In this document: positions 17,436 through 25,851 of the stretch, one piece after another
Layout: each line of letters opens with the position of its first letter
How positions within the stretch are numbered: the stretch's first letter is position 1
Source: Alkalibacterium gilvum
GTDB lineage: Bacteria > Bacillota > Bacilli > Lactobacillales > Carnobacteriaceae_A
Assembly: GCF_900109085.1 (NCBI RefSeq)
Contig: NZ_FNYW01000016.1
Location: 1 to 40,404, forward strand
Reading direction: 5' to 3'
DNA: 40,404 nucleotides
Notes under the pieces: model-generated
What the model was told of the DNA's origin: nothing
Database searches by the model: none
The model's input: only the letters and a program-made list of their open reading frames with translations
Made by a program: the position numbers and the translations under genes

Positions 17436-17465
17436 GAATAAGAAAAAACTTTTGGAGGAGATAAA

Positions 17466-18998
17466 ATGAGTAAATATTTTGAAAAGGCACAGCAATTTGG
17501 TAAGTCATTTATGTTACCTATTGCTATACTGCCTGCTGCTGGATTGTTATTGGGTATTGGAGGGGCTCTTTCTAATCCGAATACTGTAAACGCTTATCCA
17601 ATATTGGATATAGCCTGGTTACAAGCTGTCTTTACAATAATGGCTGGGGCAGGATCGATTGTTTTTGCCAATCTACCTATTATCTTTGCGATTGGTGTTT
17701 CAGTAGGATTAGCTAAGTCAGATAGAGGAACAGCGGGATTAGCAGCTTTGATTGGTTATTTTGTTATGCACGCAACAATCCAGTCAATTCTAACCATCAC
17801 TGGTGAGCTAGCAGTAGATAATTTGGCCGCAGTTGGTCAAGGGATGACTGTTGGGATTCAATCACTAGAGATGGGAGTTTTCGGTGGTATTATTATAGGT
17901 ATTGTTGCATCATGGCTGTTAAATCGATACAACAAAATTGAGTTACCACAATTCTTAGGCTTCTTTGGAGGATCACGTTTTATTCCGATTGTTACTTCAA
18001 TAGCAGCTATTCTCGTAGGGACCGCAATGTATTTTGTTTGGCCATTCTTCCAAGGGTTTATATCTAATCTAGGTGAACTTGTAAATGCTACGGGTTACAT
18101 TGGTACATTTATATATGGATTTATTTTACGTATGCTTGGACCTTTAGGGCTACATCATATTTTCTATCTACCATTCTGGCAGACAGCATTGGGTGGCTCA
18201 GTGGAGATTGCTGGGGAAGTTGTTCAAGGAACACAAAATATTTTCTTTGCTCAATTAGCTGAACCATCTACTCAAGGATTCTTTATTGGAACATCACGCT
18301 TCATGTCTGGAAGATTTATAACAATGATGTTTGGACTTATCGGGGCAGCATTAGCTATTTATCGTACAGCAAAACCTGAAAACAAAAAAAATGTTGGCGG
18401 ATTAATGCTATCTGCTGCATTAACTTCATTCTTGACTGGAATTACTGAGCCAATAGAGTTCTCTTTCCTATTTATTGCTCCTGTTCTTTACGTTGTCCAT
18501 GCAGTCTTTGATGGCTTTGCCTTTATGTTGGCTCATATTTTTGAAATCACTATTGGCCAGACCTTCTCAGGCGGATTCATCGACTTTATGTTGTTTGGTG
18601 TTTTGCAGGGGAATGAGCGTACAAACTGGATTGTTGTCATCTTGATTGGAATCGTTTGGTTCTTCCTGTATTACTTTACATTCACTTTCCTAATCAAAAA
18701 ATTCAATTTCAAAACACCTGGAAGAGAAGAAAAATTGGAGGAAGTAACTACAAATCAAGGATCCGACCGTGCTAACGCAATTATTGAAGCGCTTGGTGGA
18801 ACAAAAAATCTTGTCGATGTTGATAATTGTGCAACACGTTTAAGGGTAACGGTTAAAGATTCTGAGCAAGTAGATGAAAAAGGACTTCAAAGTACAGGAA
18901 GTAAAGGACTTGTAAAAAAAGGTAATGGCGTTCAAGTTATTTACGGTCCACACGTATCTGTAATAAAAAATGAAATAGAAGAAGTGTTAGGAGAATAA
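17466..18998 (+). CDS. PTS EIICB permease, glucose/N-acetylhexosamine family, probably for N-acetylmannosamine
   Basis: This 510-residue protein takes up and phosphorylates a sugar. The EIIC membrane domain covers about residues 1-400 (FGKSFMLPIAILPAAGLLLGIG at the start; GITEPIEFSFLF as the conserved EIIC signature). An EIIB domain follows from about 430, with the phosphorylated cysteine C455 in VDNCATRLRVTV. No EIIA domain is present, so it must borrow one. The neighbour NanE makes ManNAc-6-P the likely product, as in NanP-type systems. Ribosome binding site GGAGG precedes the ATG. Glucosamine-type or other substrates cannot be excluded. Confidence 0.85.
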   Translation: MSKYFEKAQQFGKSFMLPIAILPAAGLLLGIGGALSNPNTVNAYPILDIAWLQAVFTIMAGAGSIVFANLPIIFAIGVSVGLAKSDRGTAGLAALIGYFVMHATIQSILTITGELAVDNLAAVGQGMTVGIQSLEMGVFGGIIIGIVASWLLNRYNKIELPQFLGFFGGSRFIPIVTSIAAILVGTAMYFVWPFFQGFISNLGELVNATGYIGTFIYGFILRMLGPLGLHHIFYLPFWQTALGGSVEIAGEVVQGTQNIFFAQLAEPSTQGFFIGTSRFMSGRFITMMFGLIGAALAIYRTAKPENKKNVGGLMLSAALTSFLTGITEPIEFSFLFIAPVLYVVHAVFDGFAFMLAHIFEITIGQTFSGGFIDFMLFGVLQGNERTNWIVVILIGIVWFFLYYFTFTFLIKKFNFKTPGREEKLEEVTTNQGSDRANAIIEALGGTKNLVDVDNCATRLRVTVKDSEQVDEKGLQSTGSKGLVKKGNGVQVIYGPHVSVIKNEIEEVLGE

Positions 18999-19000
18999 TA

Positions 19001-19690
19001 ATGTTAGATAATATAAAATCAGGACTTGTCGTGTCCTGTCAAGCACTTGAAGATGAACCACTCCACAGCTCGTTCATCATGGGACGTATGGCAGTAGCTG
19101 CGGATCAGGCAGGGGCTCTAGGCATTCGTGCAAATTCTAAACAAGATATTTTGGCTATTAAGAAAACAACAGACTTACCTGTTATTGGTATTGTAAAAAG
19201 AGATTACGATGACTCTGAAGTGTTTATTACAGCAACAATGGAAGAAATAAATGAATTAGCTGAATCTGGATGTGACATGATTGCATTGGATGCGACAGAT
19301 AGACCTCGACCAAATGGAGAATCGCTGGGAGCGTTTATCAACGAAATCAGGGCAAAATACCCATCGATACCTCTTATGGCTGACGCATCTACTGTCGAAG
19401 AAGTTTTGGCAGCTGAACGAATGGGGTTTGATTGTGTTTCGACAACACTTATGGGATACACAGAATATTCAACTGGAGATAATATAGCTGATAATGACTT
19501 TGAGCGTTTAAAAGAAATAGTCTCAAAAGTATCTGTACCTGTTATTGCAGAAGGTAAAATAGATACACCTGAAAAAGCTAAAAGATGTTTTGAAATTGGC
19601 GTTCACTCGGTTGTTGTAGGAAGTGCAATCACAAGACCTCAGCTTATAGCTAAGCAATTTGTTGACTCAATTAAACAAGTAAATAGCTAG
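19001..19690 (+). CDS. nanE: N-acetylmannosamine-6-phosphate 2-epimerase
   Basis: This 229-residue TIM-barrel enzyme converts ManNAc-6-P to GlcNAc-6-P, which enters amino-sugar catabolism through NagA/NagB. Family signatures are GIRANS, GIVKRDY with lysine K66 (a catalytic lysine in the characterised clostridial enzyme), ALDATDRPRP, VIAEGKIDTPEKA with E184, and VVGSAITRP. It starts 2 bases after the PTS gene. No nanA (sialate lyase) or nanK (kinase) is adjacent, so in this locus ManNAc itself, imported by the PTS, is the likely source. Confidence 0.93.
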   Translation: MLDNIKSGLVVSCQALEDEPLHSSFIMGRMAVAADQAGALGIRANSKQDILAIKKTTDLPVIGIVKRDYDDSEVFITATMEEINELAESGCDMIALDATDRPRPNGESLGAFINEIRAKYPSIPLMADASTVEEVLAAERMGFDCVSTTLMGYTEYSTGDNIADNDFERLKEIVSKVSVPVIAEGKIDTPEKAKRCFEIGVHSVVVGSAITRPQLIAKQFVDSIKQVNS

Positions 19691-19717
19691 AGTAAACGGG
19701 TTAAGTAAATAAAAGTA

Positions 19718-19769
19718 AGGGCATAGTCATTGTAGTCATAAACTACTTTGAGTGTGCTCTTTGTCTTTC
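19718..19769 (+). terminator. Terminator after nanE
   Basis: AGGGCA (19718) pairs with TGCTCT (19755-19760), and GTAGT/ACTAC form an inner stem around a 5-nt loop; a T-rich tail (ttgtctttc) follows. The stem has internal mismatches. Confidence 0.55.
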
Positions 19770-19819
19770 AAGTTTCATATGATACAAATGGGAGAGTAAT
19801 CTAGAAAAGAATAAACGGT

Positions 19820-19839
19820 TAATGTTATAATTAACATTA
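19820..19839. promoter_or_regulatory. Inverted repeat upstream of the RpiR gene
   Basis: TAATGTTA (19820-19827) and TAACATTA (19832-19839) are perfectly complementary around a 4-base spacer, 75 bp before the rpiR start. It does not match the GAAA-W4-TTTC operators of the PTS promoter, so it may bind another regulator or form part of the rpiR promoter. Confidence 0.4.
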
Positions 19840-19913
19840 CTTTGAATATATAAAAAGCAGACAGGTAAGCAAATATAAGTCGTTTAATACTAAAATAGGT
19901 TAGGAGAGATGGG

Positions 19914-20723
19914 ATGAATGACTTTGTATTTATAAATAGACTAATGCAAAGAGAAGAATTATTATCCACCACAGAAAAACGAATCGCAGATTTTATCAAG
20001 AATCATAAAACAGATATGAGTAAAATGGGTATAAGTGATATCTCAAAAAAAGCAGAAGCGTCAAATGCCTCAGTTTCACGACTGATTACCAAACTAGGGT
20101 ACAGTAGTTTTGGTGAATTCAAAGCAATGATATCCAGAGAGGATACATATGAAGAGGTTGGAGAAAAGTCGGAGAAAAATGTTACAGAAATCATCTCTAA
20201 CTACTACAGTCAATTAACCAAGTCAGCTTCTGAACTTCTTGATATAAACGATGTGTCAGAGGTCGCTAATGGAATAAAAAAAGCAAAGCAAGTCTTAATC
20301 TGTGGCATTGGAAATTCGGGTCTAACAGCTATCGAATTTAAATATCGCTTAACACGAATGGGAATCAATGCAGATGCGCTAACAGATCCTCATATGATGA
20401 TGATGCGAACGTCTTTACTTAATAAGGATGACGCGCTTATCGTTCTCTCGAATTCTGGAAAAACGCCAGCTGTTTTGAAAACGTGTGAAGTAGCGAAAAA
20501 TTTAAATATCCCAGTCTATGCGATAACGAATCATGACTATACACCGCTGATTGACTACACTGATATTGTTTTATTTACATCACAGAAGGCAATGATTCAA
20601 GATGAAAAATTCATTAATAGTCAGCTGGCAACTCATTTTGTATTAGATATAATGACTTATACTCTATTAAATGATGCCACTTACTTAGAAAAACGAGTTA
20701 AAACGTTAAAACTAATCGATTGA
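19914..20723 (+). CDS. RpiR-family regulator with SIS sugar-phosphate domain
   Basis: This 269-residue protein has the RpiR layout: an N-terminal HTH (about 1-78; ISDISKKAEASNASVSRLITKLGYSSFGEFK) and a SIS domain (about 115-245) that binds phosphosugars (ICGIGNSGLTAIEFKYRL, DALIVLSNSGKTPAVLKT). It is likely the local repressor for the PTS-nanE pair, sensing ManNAc-6-P or GlcNAc-6-P. That link is inferred from position and from the operators at 17383 and 17412. It has its own upstream region and a terminator behind nanE, so it is probably transcribed separately. Confidence 0.88.
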   Translation: MNDFVFINRLMQREELLSTTEKRIADFIKNHKTDMSKMGISDISKKAEASNASVSRLITKLGYSSFGEFKAMISREDTYEEVGEKSEKNVTEIISNYYSQLTKSASELLDINDVSEVANGIKKAKQVLICGIGNSGLTAIEFKYRLTRMGINADALTDPHMMMMRTSLLNKDDALIVLSNSGKTPAVLKTCEVAKNLNIPVYAITNHDYTPLIDYTDIVLFTSQKAMIQDEKFINSQLATHFVLDIMTYTLLNDATYLEKRVKTLKLID

Positions 20724-20726
20724 TAC

Positions 20727-20770
20727 AAAGAGACTGGGGAAGTAATATATCCTAGTCTCTTTATGTTTTT
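20727..20770 (+). terminator. Terminator after the RpiR gene
   Basis: AAAGAGACT (20727-20735) and AGTCTCTTT (20754-20762) form a 9-bp stem with additional GGA/TCC pairs inside, followed by a T-rich tail. Confidence 0.85.
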
Positions 20771-20967
20771 AACTTTCTTTTACAACGTAGTATAAAAGAT
20801 AAATTCAGTGTGTACCTTTATAATTTATGTATTAATTTATGAGTGCTTGTGTTTTTTTGCACCAGCAATATAGTTCTTTTTTTCCTCTTGATTAAGGTAA
20901 AAAACATATTTAAATTAATTGATTTTATATAAAAATGAAATAAATGTGCTTTGTTTCACATTTGCTA
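20771..20967. other. Non-coding AT-rich gap
   Basis: There is no gene, repeat or clear site in this part of the 367-bp gap between the RpiR gene and the TrmB-type regulator. It is very AT-rich and might hold an UP element or regulator sites for the promoter at 20968. Confidence 0.5.
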
Positions 20968-20996
20968 TTGACTCTTTATTAGGGTGGGGCTATACT
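20968..20996 (+). promoter_or_regulatory. Near-consensus promoter of the TrmB-type regulator cluster
   Basis: TTGACT (20968-20973), 17 bp, TATACT (20991-20996). Transcription would start about 21003, leaving an 88-base leader before the regulator ATG. It is one of the strongest-looking promoters in the window. Confidence 0.8.
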
Positions 20997-21017
20997 ATGA
21001 ATTAATAGGAGCTACTA

Positions 21018-21053
21018 ATGGTATCGCCTATATTTTTAAAAGTTTTTTCCTAA
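21018..21053 (+). CDS. Possible 11-residue leader peptide
   Basis: Inside the leader of the regulator mRNA, AGGAG (21008-21012) lies 5 bases before an ATG that opens the short frame MVSPIFLKVFS ending at TAA (21051-21053). The distance from the predicted transcription start (about 21003) leaves just enough room for a ribosome. Its translation could affect expression of the following gene. It may also be chance; there is no homology to judge it by. Confidence 0.3.
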   Translation: MVSPIFLKVFS

Positions 21054-21090
21054 GAGCTCAGGATAAATAACTTCTAGAAAGGGTTAAATT

Positions 21091-21897
21091 ATGGAAAGTT
21101 TAATAAACGTTTTAAAGAAATTAAAATTTACAGAGTATGAATCTAAAGTGTATATAGCGTTACTGGAAAATGGTTCTTGTACAGGCTACAAATTGAGCAA
21201 GGTTTCTGGTGTTCCCCGCTCTAAAATTTATCGCATTTTAGAAACACTTGTGTCTCAAGGCGTTGTCGAACAAAGTACTGCTGAAAACTCTTCTTTATAT
21301 CAGGCGATTTCTCCTGAACAACTATCTGCCCTTTTGGAAAGTTCGTTCAAAGAAACATTGTCCACATTTAAAGAGGAAAGTGCCTTAATTTCTATGGAAA
21401 AAAGTAATCATACGATATGGGAATTAGAGGAATGGCGAAGTATACTTTCTAAGATAAAAATGCATGTGTCAGAAGCTAAGTCTAGTTTACTAATTCAAGT
21501 ATGGGTAGATGAATTGGACGATGAGCTAACTGCTCTGATCAATCAAAAGCAACAAGAATTAGACGATGTCGTCATCGTTCTGTATGATCGTCACAAAGAA
21601 TATCAAACAACACTTACAAATTATTATGCTCATGGTTTTGAACAAGATAAATTAAGCGAAATCGGTCATAGGTGGATTACGATCGTGTCTGATAGGGCAG
21701 ATGTTTTATATGCAACCGTTCCATTTAAGGGTAAACCTAAAGCGATTCATACAAAAAATCCGATCCTTTCTTTTTTTGCGAGTGAGTATGTTATACACGA
21801 TGCGTATTGTCTGCGTTTAATCGATAACTTTCCTGAACAAATAAAAAATCAATACGGTGAAGACATGAAGGGTCTTCGCAACTTGTTTTCAATTTAA
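21091..21897 (+). CDS. TrmB-family transcriptional regulator
   Basis: This 268-residue protein has an N-terminal TrmB-type winged helix (about 1-75; LKKLKFTEYESKVYIALLENGSCTGYKLSKVSGVPRSKIYRILETLVSQG). The C-terminal effector domain is like that of sugar- or redox-responsive TrmB proteins. The family is commoner in archaea but present in Firmicutes. It is likely co-transcribed with the two genes that follow (gap of 32 bases). The effector is unknown. Ribosome binding site AAAGGG lies 6-7 bases ahead of the ATG. Confidence 0.82.
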   Translation: MESLINVLKKLKFTEYESKVYIALLENGSCTGYKLSKVSGVPRSKIYRILETLVSQGVVEQSTAENSSLYQAISPEQLSALLESSFKETLSTFKEESALISMEKSNHTIWELEEWRSILSKIKMHVSEAKSSLLIQVWVDELDDELTALINQKQQELDDVVIVLYDRHKEYQTTLTNYYAHGFEQDKLSEIGHRWITIVSDRADVLYATVPFKGKPKAIHTKNPILSFFASEYVIHDAYCLRLIDNFPEQIKNQYGEDMKGLRNLFSI

Positions 21898-21929
21898 AAT
21901 ATAATTTATAAAAAATGGAGGAACAAAAA

Positions 21930-22817
21930 ATGTTATTACCTATTATTCTTACACTTATTGTCCTAGTAAATGGTTCTTTTATATTACAGATTGTGAAAGA
22001 TTTCACCAAAAATAGAAGTGAGTTAGCAAATGAACCCGGTAATCCTATCCTTATGGCTATATCGCAATTCTTCATCTTTTTCCTTTCAACTTTTGGGATA
22101 TCGGACTTTGCTATCGGCGCCTCTCTCTATCCTAAGGCGAAATGGGTAGGAGATAAGAAGTTACCAGGGACGTTGAATACTGCTTGTGTTGTACCAGTTG
22201 CAGCTATGGCTCTTGCGTACATCTCTTCTATAGAAGTAGGAATCGCTACTTTACTTATTCCTATCGTTGCACAAGTAGTCGGAGCTTATATCAGTCCGCG
22301 TTTCGTAGTGAAATTACCTAAAAATACTATTAAAAAATTTGTTATTGCTGGCTTGATCGTTGCTGGTGGACTTATTTTAGCTGGTAAATTAGGTGTCTAT
22401 CCTTCTGGCGGAAACAAAACATCTCTTCAAGGATTTAGCTTGATTATGTTAGGTGTATTATCAATGATTTACGGTGCTTTAAATAATATTGGTATTGGAT
22501 CTTATGCACTAACTATGGCAACTGTTTATGCATTTGGGTTAAACCCGGCTGTAGCATTCCCAATCATGATGGGTGCTTGTACATTCTCTGTTCCAGTAGG
22601 TAGTATTCAATTCGTAAAATTGAATTCTTATTCTCGTAAAATCACATTTTTCTCTGCAACTTTCGGTGTTATAGGCGTATTAGTTGCTGCATTCTTGGTT
22701 AAAGGTCTGAACACAAATGTCTTACAGTGGGTTGTTCTAGGCGTTATTCTATATAGTGTCATTTCAATGATCCATGATCTGCATAAAGAAAAAGCAGCTA
22801 ACTTGAAAACTGTTTAA
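21930..22817 (+). CDS. TauE/SafE family sulfite/anion exporter
   Basis: This 295-residue integral membrane protein has about eight hydrophobic segments in two halves, as in the TauE/SafE (DUF81) family, which exports sulfite, sulfoacetate and related organosulfur anions. The ATG at 21930 is chosen because TGGAGGA (21916-21922) lies 8 bases ahead; an in-frame ATG at 21915 overlaps that ribosome site. It lies between a TrmB regulator and an imine-reductase-like enzyme. The transported compound cannot be read from sequence. Confidence 0.78.
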   Translation: MLLPIILTLIVLVNGSFILQIVKDFTKNRSELANEPGNPILMAISQFFIFFLSTFGISDFAIGASLYPKAKWVGDKKLPGTLNTACVVPVAAMALAYISSIEVGIATLLIPIVAQVVGAYISPRFVVKLPKNTIKKFVIAGLIVAGGLILAGKLGVYPSGGNKTSLQGFSLIMLGVLSMIYGALNNIGIGSYALTMATVYAFGLNPAVAFPIMMGACTFSVPVGSIQFVKLNSYSRKITFFSATFGVIGVLVAAFLVKGLNTNVLQWVVLGVILYSVISMIHDLHKEKAANLKTV

Positions 22818-22859
22818 AAAATAAAAATCATCACTTTTAAAAAGGAAGGGAACTAAACA

Positions 22860-23855
22860 ATGGAAATGAGAGTCTTAAAAGAAAAAGAAATGAAACACGT
22901 TTTTGAAATGAAAGAAGCTATTCAAGCTGACAAAGATGCACTTGCTCTTTATTCTGCTGAAGAAGTCGATATTCCTTTACGAATCAATCTAGATGTTCCA
23001 GAAGAAGAAGGCCGAAGTCTTTATATGCCTGGCTATGCAGCTAAAGCACATGCCTTAGGTGTGAAAATAGTGAGTGTTTACCCTAAAAATATCGAAAAAG
23101 GTTTAACAAGTGTGCCAGCAACGATGGTGCTTGTTGATACTGAAACAGGTCAAGTGTGTTCAATAATGGATGGGACATATCTAACTCAGTTACGCACAGG
23201 AGCTGTGGCGGGTGCTGCGACTGATTTACTGGCACGTAATGATAGCTCTGTATTCACATTAGTAGGTACCGGTGGACAAGCTGAAACGCAACTTGAAGCT
23301 GTATTGGCAGTACGACCTATAAGAAAAGTGTATGTTTTTGACATCGATTTTGAACGTGCAGAAGAGTTTGCTGAAACAATGACTACTCTGTACGGCGAAA
23401 AATATGGGACAACTGTTGAGGCTGTCTCTGATATAGAAAAAGCGATTAAAAAGTCTGATGTGATTACATCAGTGACAACTTCACCAGTTAAAACATTTGA
23501 AAGTGAATGGGTTAAGCCAGGAGCGCATATTAATGGTGTCGGATCATTTACTCCAGAAATGGCTGAGATTGACACGGCGATTCTACAAAATGCGGGGAAG
23601 GTGTACTGTGATACAAGAGATGCTCTTGTAGAAAGTGGCAATTTCACCCAACCTGTTGAAAAGGGACTATTTAATTTAGAAGATGTCACGGGAGAACTTG
23701 GTGACTTGATTAATAATGAGACTCCAGGAAGAGAAACAGAAGAGGAAATTACTTTCTTCAATACAACGGGGAATGCTGTTCTGGATATAGTAACAGCTCA
23801 ACGTATATATGAGGCTGCTATCAAAAAAGATATCGGAACAACACTCAAATTTTAA
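22860..23855 (+). CDS. Ornithine cyclodeaminase / mu-crystallin family protein
   Basis: This 331-residue NAD(P)-binding enzyme belongs to a family that includes ornithine cyclodeaminase, alanine dehydrogenase of archaeal type, and ketimine reductases. Signatures are MPGYAAKAHALGVKIVSVYP (substrate-binding lysine), MDGTYLTQLRTGAVAGAATDLLA (arginine of the RTGA block), the dinucleotide loop VGTGGQAETQ, and INGVGSFTPEMAEID. The reaction cannot be assigned among those. With a TauE-type transporter next to it, reduction of a sulfur-containing cyclic imine or an amino acid-derived imine is one idea (inference). A strong terminator follows. Confidence 0.8.
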   Translation: MEMRVLKEKEMKHVFEMKEAIQADKDALALYSAEEVDIPLRINLDVPEEEGRSLYMPGYAAKAHALGVKIVSVYPKNIEKGLTSVPATMVLVDTETGQVCSIMDGTYLTQLRTGAVAGAATDLLARNDSSVFTLVGTGGQAETQLEAVLAVRPIRKVYVFDIDFERAEEFAETMTTLYGEKYGTTVEAVSDIEKAIKKSDVITSVTTSPVKTFESEWVKPGAHINGVGSFTPEMAEIDTAILQNAGKVYCDTRDALVESGNFTQPVEKGLFNLEDVTGELGDLINNETPGRETEEEITFFNTTGNAVLDIVTAQRIYEAAIKKDIGTTLKF

Positions 23856-23876
23856 TGACTATTCACGCAATGACTT

Positions 23877-23913
23877 AAGGAGAAGCACTCACATGAGTGT
23901 TTCTCCTTTTTTT
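23877..23913 (+). terminator. Rho-independent terminator of the TrmB-TauE-OCD cluster
   Basis: AAGGAGAAGCACTC and GAGTGTTTCTCCTT form a stem of about 13 pairs with a 4-nt loop, with a T7 tail. Confidence 0.92.
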
Positions 23914-24076
23914 AATCTGATTTTCAACCGTGTAATAAAAATGTCTAAATATTTATAAGACAATACGTTTAAGTAAGTTCTTTCTTTACAGGATATGAAT
24001 CATTAATAATTAGTGATAAAATAGAATAGGAAATATTTTTGGGACTTTTGAACAGTTATTGGAGGCACTAGATTCA

Positions 24077-24475
24077 ATGAAGAAGTTTTTTGCTTATAGT
24101 AGCATTGCTATTGGAGCATTGGGAGCCATTGTGCTGATAGGAGCAGTTATAATTATGTTCTTCCAGACGCGACTGGAAATTTCCAATGAACGATTGGCAA
24201 TAAGAGAAGAAGAGCGCTCATCGCTTGAAGACAGATGGCTAGATGCTCACGACAAAGAGGGGAATGTGACCCTTATAATTGAAGATGTTGCAATCAAACA
24301 AAATAAAGGAACGCTAAAATGGTCAGATTCACAAGAAAAGAATGGCTTGGTTTATTTTTCAGTAGATTCGGGCGACACAATATCTTTTGCAAAAACTAAA
24401 AGTGATTTTCCAAAAGATATGCCCAGTTATCCAAAATATTTTCGCGAAGCGATCACAGCTGAAATTCAGAATTGA
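24077..24475 (+). CDS. Small single-pass membrane protein, unknown function
   Basis: This 132-residue protein has one N-terminal membrane helix (about residues 7-31, KFFAYSSIAIGALGAIVLIGAV region) and a polar part outside it. There is a charged stretch (RLEISNERLAIREEERSSLEDRW) that may form a short coiled coil, then a beta-rich end. I do not recognise a family. ATG 24077 follows GGAGG (24061-24065); an in-frame TTG at 24059 overlaps that site and is rejected. It stands alone between the OCD gene and glyA, separated from both by about 100-220 bp. Confidence 0.6.
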   Translation: MKKFFAYSSIAIGALGAIVLIGAVIIMFFQTRLEISNERLAIREEERSSLEDRWLDAHDKEGNVTLIIEDVAIKQNKGTLKWSDSQEKNGLVYFSVDSGDTISFAKTKSDFPKDMPSYPKYFREAITAEIQN

Positions 24476-24576
24476 CATATAGATTATTCCGATAGTTTGA
24501 TTGCATAATAATTATGTAAGTGAGTTAAAGTGTACTATAATCAGGTGAGTAAGGTAAATGAAGGAGAAGGTAAATA

Positions 24577-25809
24577 ATGACAGAAAAAATTTACGATAAA
24601 GAAATATTTGAAGCAATTGAAAAAGAAAAAAATCGCCAGGAGGAAAATGTTGAATTAATAGCATCAGAAAACTTTGTTTCGCAGGAAGTTATGGATGCTC
24701 AAGGTAGTATTCTGACAAATAAATATGCAGAAGGCTATCCTGGAAAACGATACTATGGTGGATGTGAATTTGTTGATGTGGTAGAAAATCTTGCCATCGA
24801 TCGAGTAAAAGAATTATTTGGTGCTGAATATGCCAATGTTCAGCCACACTCAGGTTCCCAAGCAAACACGGCTGTTTTCCAAGCATTTCTTGAGCCAGGT
24901 GATACGTACATGGGAATGGACTTAAGTCATGGTGGTCATTTAACCCATGGGTCTCCGGTAAACTTCAGTGGGAAATTATATAATGTTATACCTTATGGGG
25001 TTGATAAGGAAACTGAAACCATTGATTTTAATCAAGTTAGAGACTTAGCTTTGAAGCATAAGCCGAAATTGATTATTACAGGATATAGCGCTTATTCAAG
25101 AGAGATTGATTTTTCAAAATTCAGAAAAATAGCTGATGAAGTGGATGCTATTTTGATGGTTGATATGGCTCATATCGCTGGTCTTATTGCAACGGGAGAA
25201 CATCCAGACCCTGTTCCTTATGCCGATGTTATTACAAGCACGACACATAAAACCTTACGCGGGCCACGAGGCGGATTGATATTAGCTAGAGAAAAATATG
25301 CTAAAAAGTTAAATAGTGCAATCTTTCCAGGAACGCAAGGTGGTCCCCTTGAACACGTTATTGCCGCAAAAGCTGTTGCATTTAAAGAAGCTTTACAGCC
25401 GGAATTTAAATCATATATACAACAAATCAAGGCAAATACCAAAGCGATGGCAGAGGTATTTAAAGAATCAAAGGGACGTTTGATTAGTGGTGGTTCGGAT
25501 AATCACTTACTGCTCATTGAAGTGACAGATTTTGGATTAAATGGGAAACAGGCAGAAACATTACTTGATACAGTCGGAATCACAGTTAATAAAAATACAA
25601 TTCCATTTGAAACACTCAGCCCATTCAAAACCAGTGGTATCCGCATCGGAACACCGGCAATCACCACACGAGGATTTAAAGAAGAAGAAAGCAAACAGGT
25701 CGCTCAATTGATTATCGATACTTTGGAAAATAAAGACGATGACGAAAAATTAGCTGAAATAAAGCAATCTGTTCGTGAATTAACAAGTCGTATCCCTTTA
25801 TATAAGTAA
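24577..25809 (+). CDS. glyA: Serine hydroxymethyltransferase
   Basis: This PLP enzyme interconverts serine and glycine with tetrahydrofolate, the main one-carbon source for purines and thymidylate. It has 410 residues, the usual bacterial length. Landmarks are the N-terminal [41 protein letters not shown] and the PLP lysine K225 in [25 protein letters not shown] precedes the ATG. The gene is followed by a bidirectional terminator shared with the convergent oxidase gene. Confidence 0.97.
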   Translation: MTEKIYDKEIFEAIEKEKNRQEENVELIASENFVSQEVMDAQGSILTNKYAEGYPGKRYYGGCEFVDVVENLAIDRVKELFGAEYANVQPHSGSQANTAVFQAFLEPGDTYMGMDLSHGGHLTHGSPVNFSGKLYNVIPYGVDKETETIDFNQVRDLALKHKPKLIITGYSAYSREIDFSKFRKIADEVDAILMVDMAHIAGLIATGEHPDPVPYADVITSTTHKTLRGPRGGLILAREKYAKKLNSAIFPGTQGGPLEHVIAAKAVAFKEALQPEFKSYIQQIKANTKAMAEVFKESKGRLISGGSDNHLLLIEVTDFGLNGKQAETLLDTVGITVNKNTIPFETLSPFKTSGIRIGTPAITTRGFKEEESKQVAQLIIDTLENKDDDEKLAEIKQSVRELTSRIPLYK

Positions 25810-25814
25810 AAACG

Positions 25815-25847
25815 AAAGCACCCAATCTAAAATGGATTGGGTGCTTT
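25815..25847. terminator. Bidirectional terminator between glyA and the FAD oxidase gene
   Basis: AAAGCACCCAATC (25815-25827) and GATTGGGTGCTTT (25835-25847) form a perfect 13-bp stem with a 7-nt loop, with A- and T-rich flanks on both sides. Confidence 0.92.
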
Positions 25848-25851
25848 ATTA

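Noticed and set aside
23186-23761. Long open frame antisense to the OCD-family gene (191 codons)
   Set aside because: It is a shadow of the coding strand; composition is antisense-like and no start signal is present.
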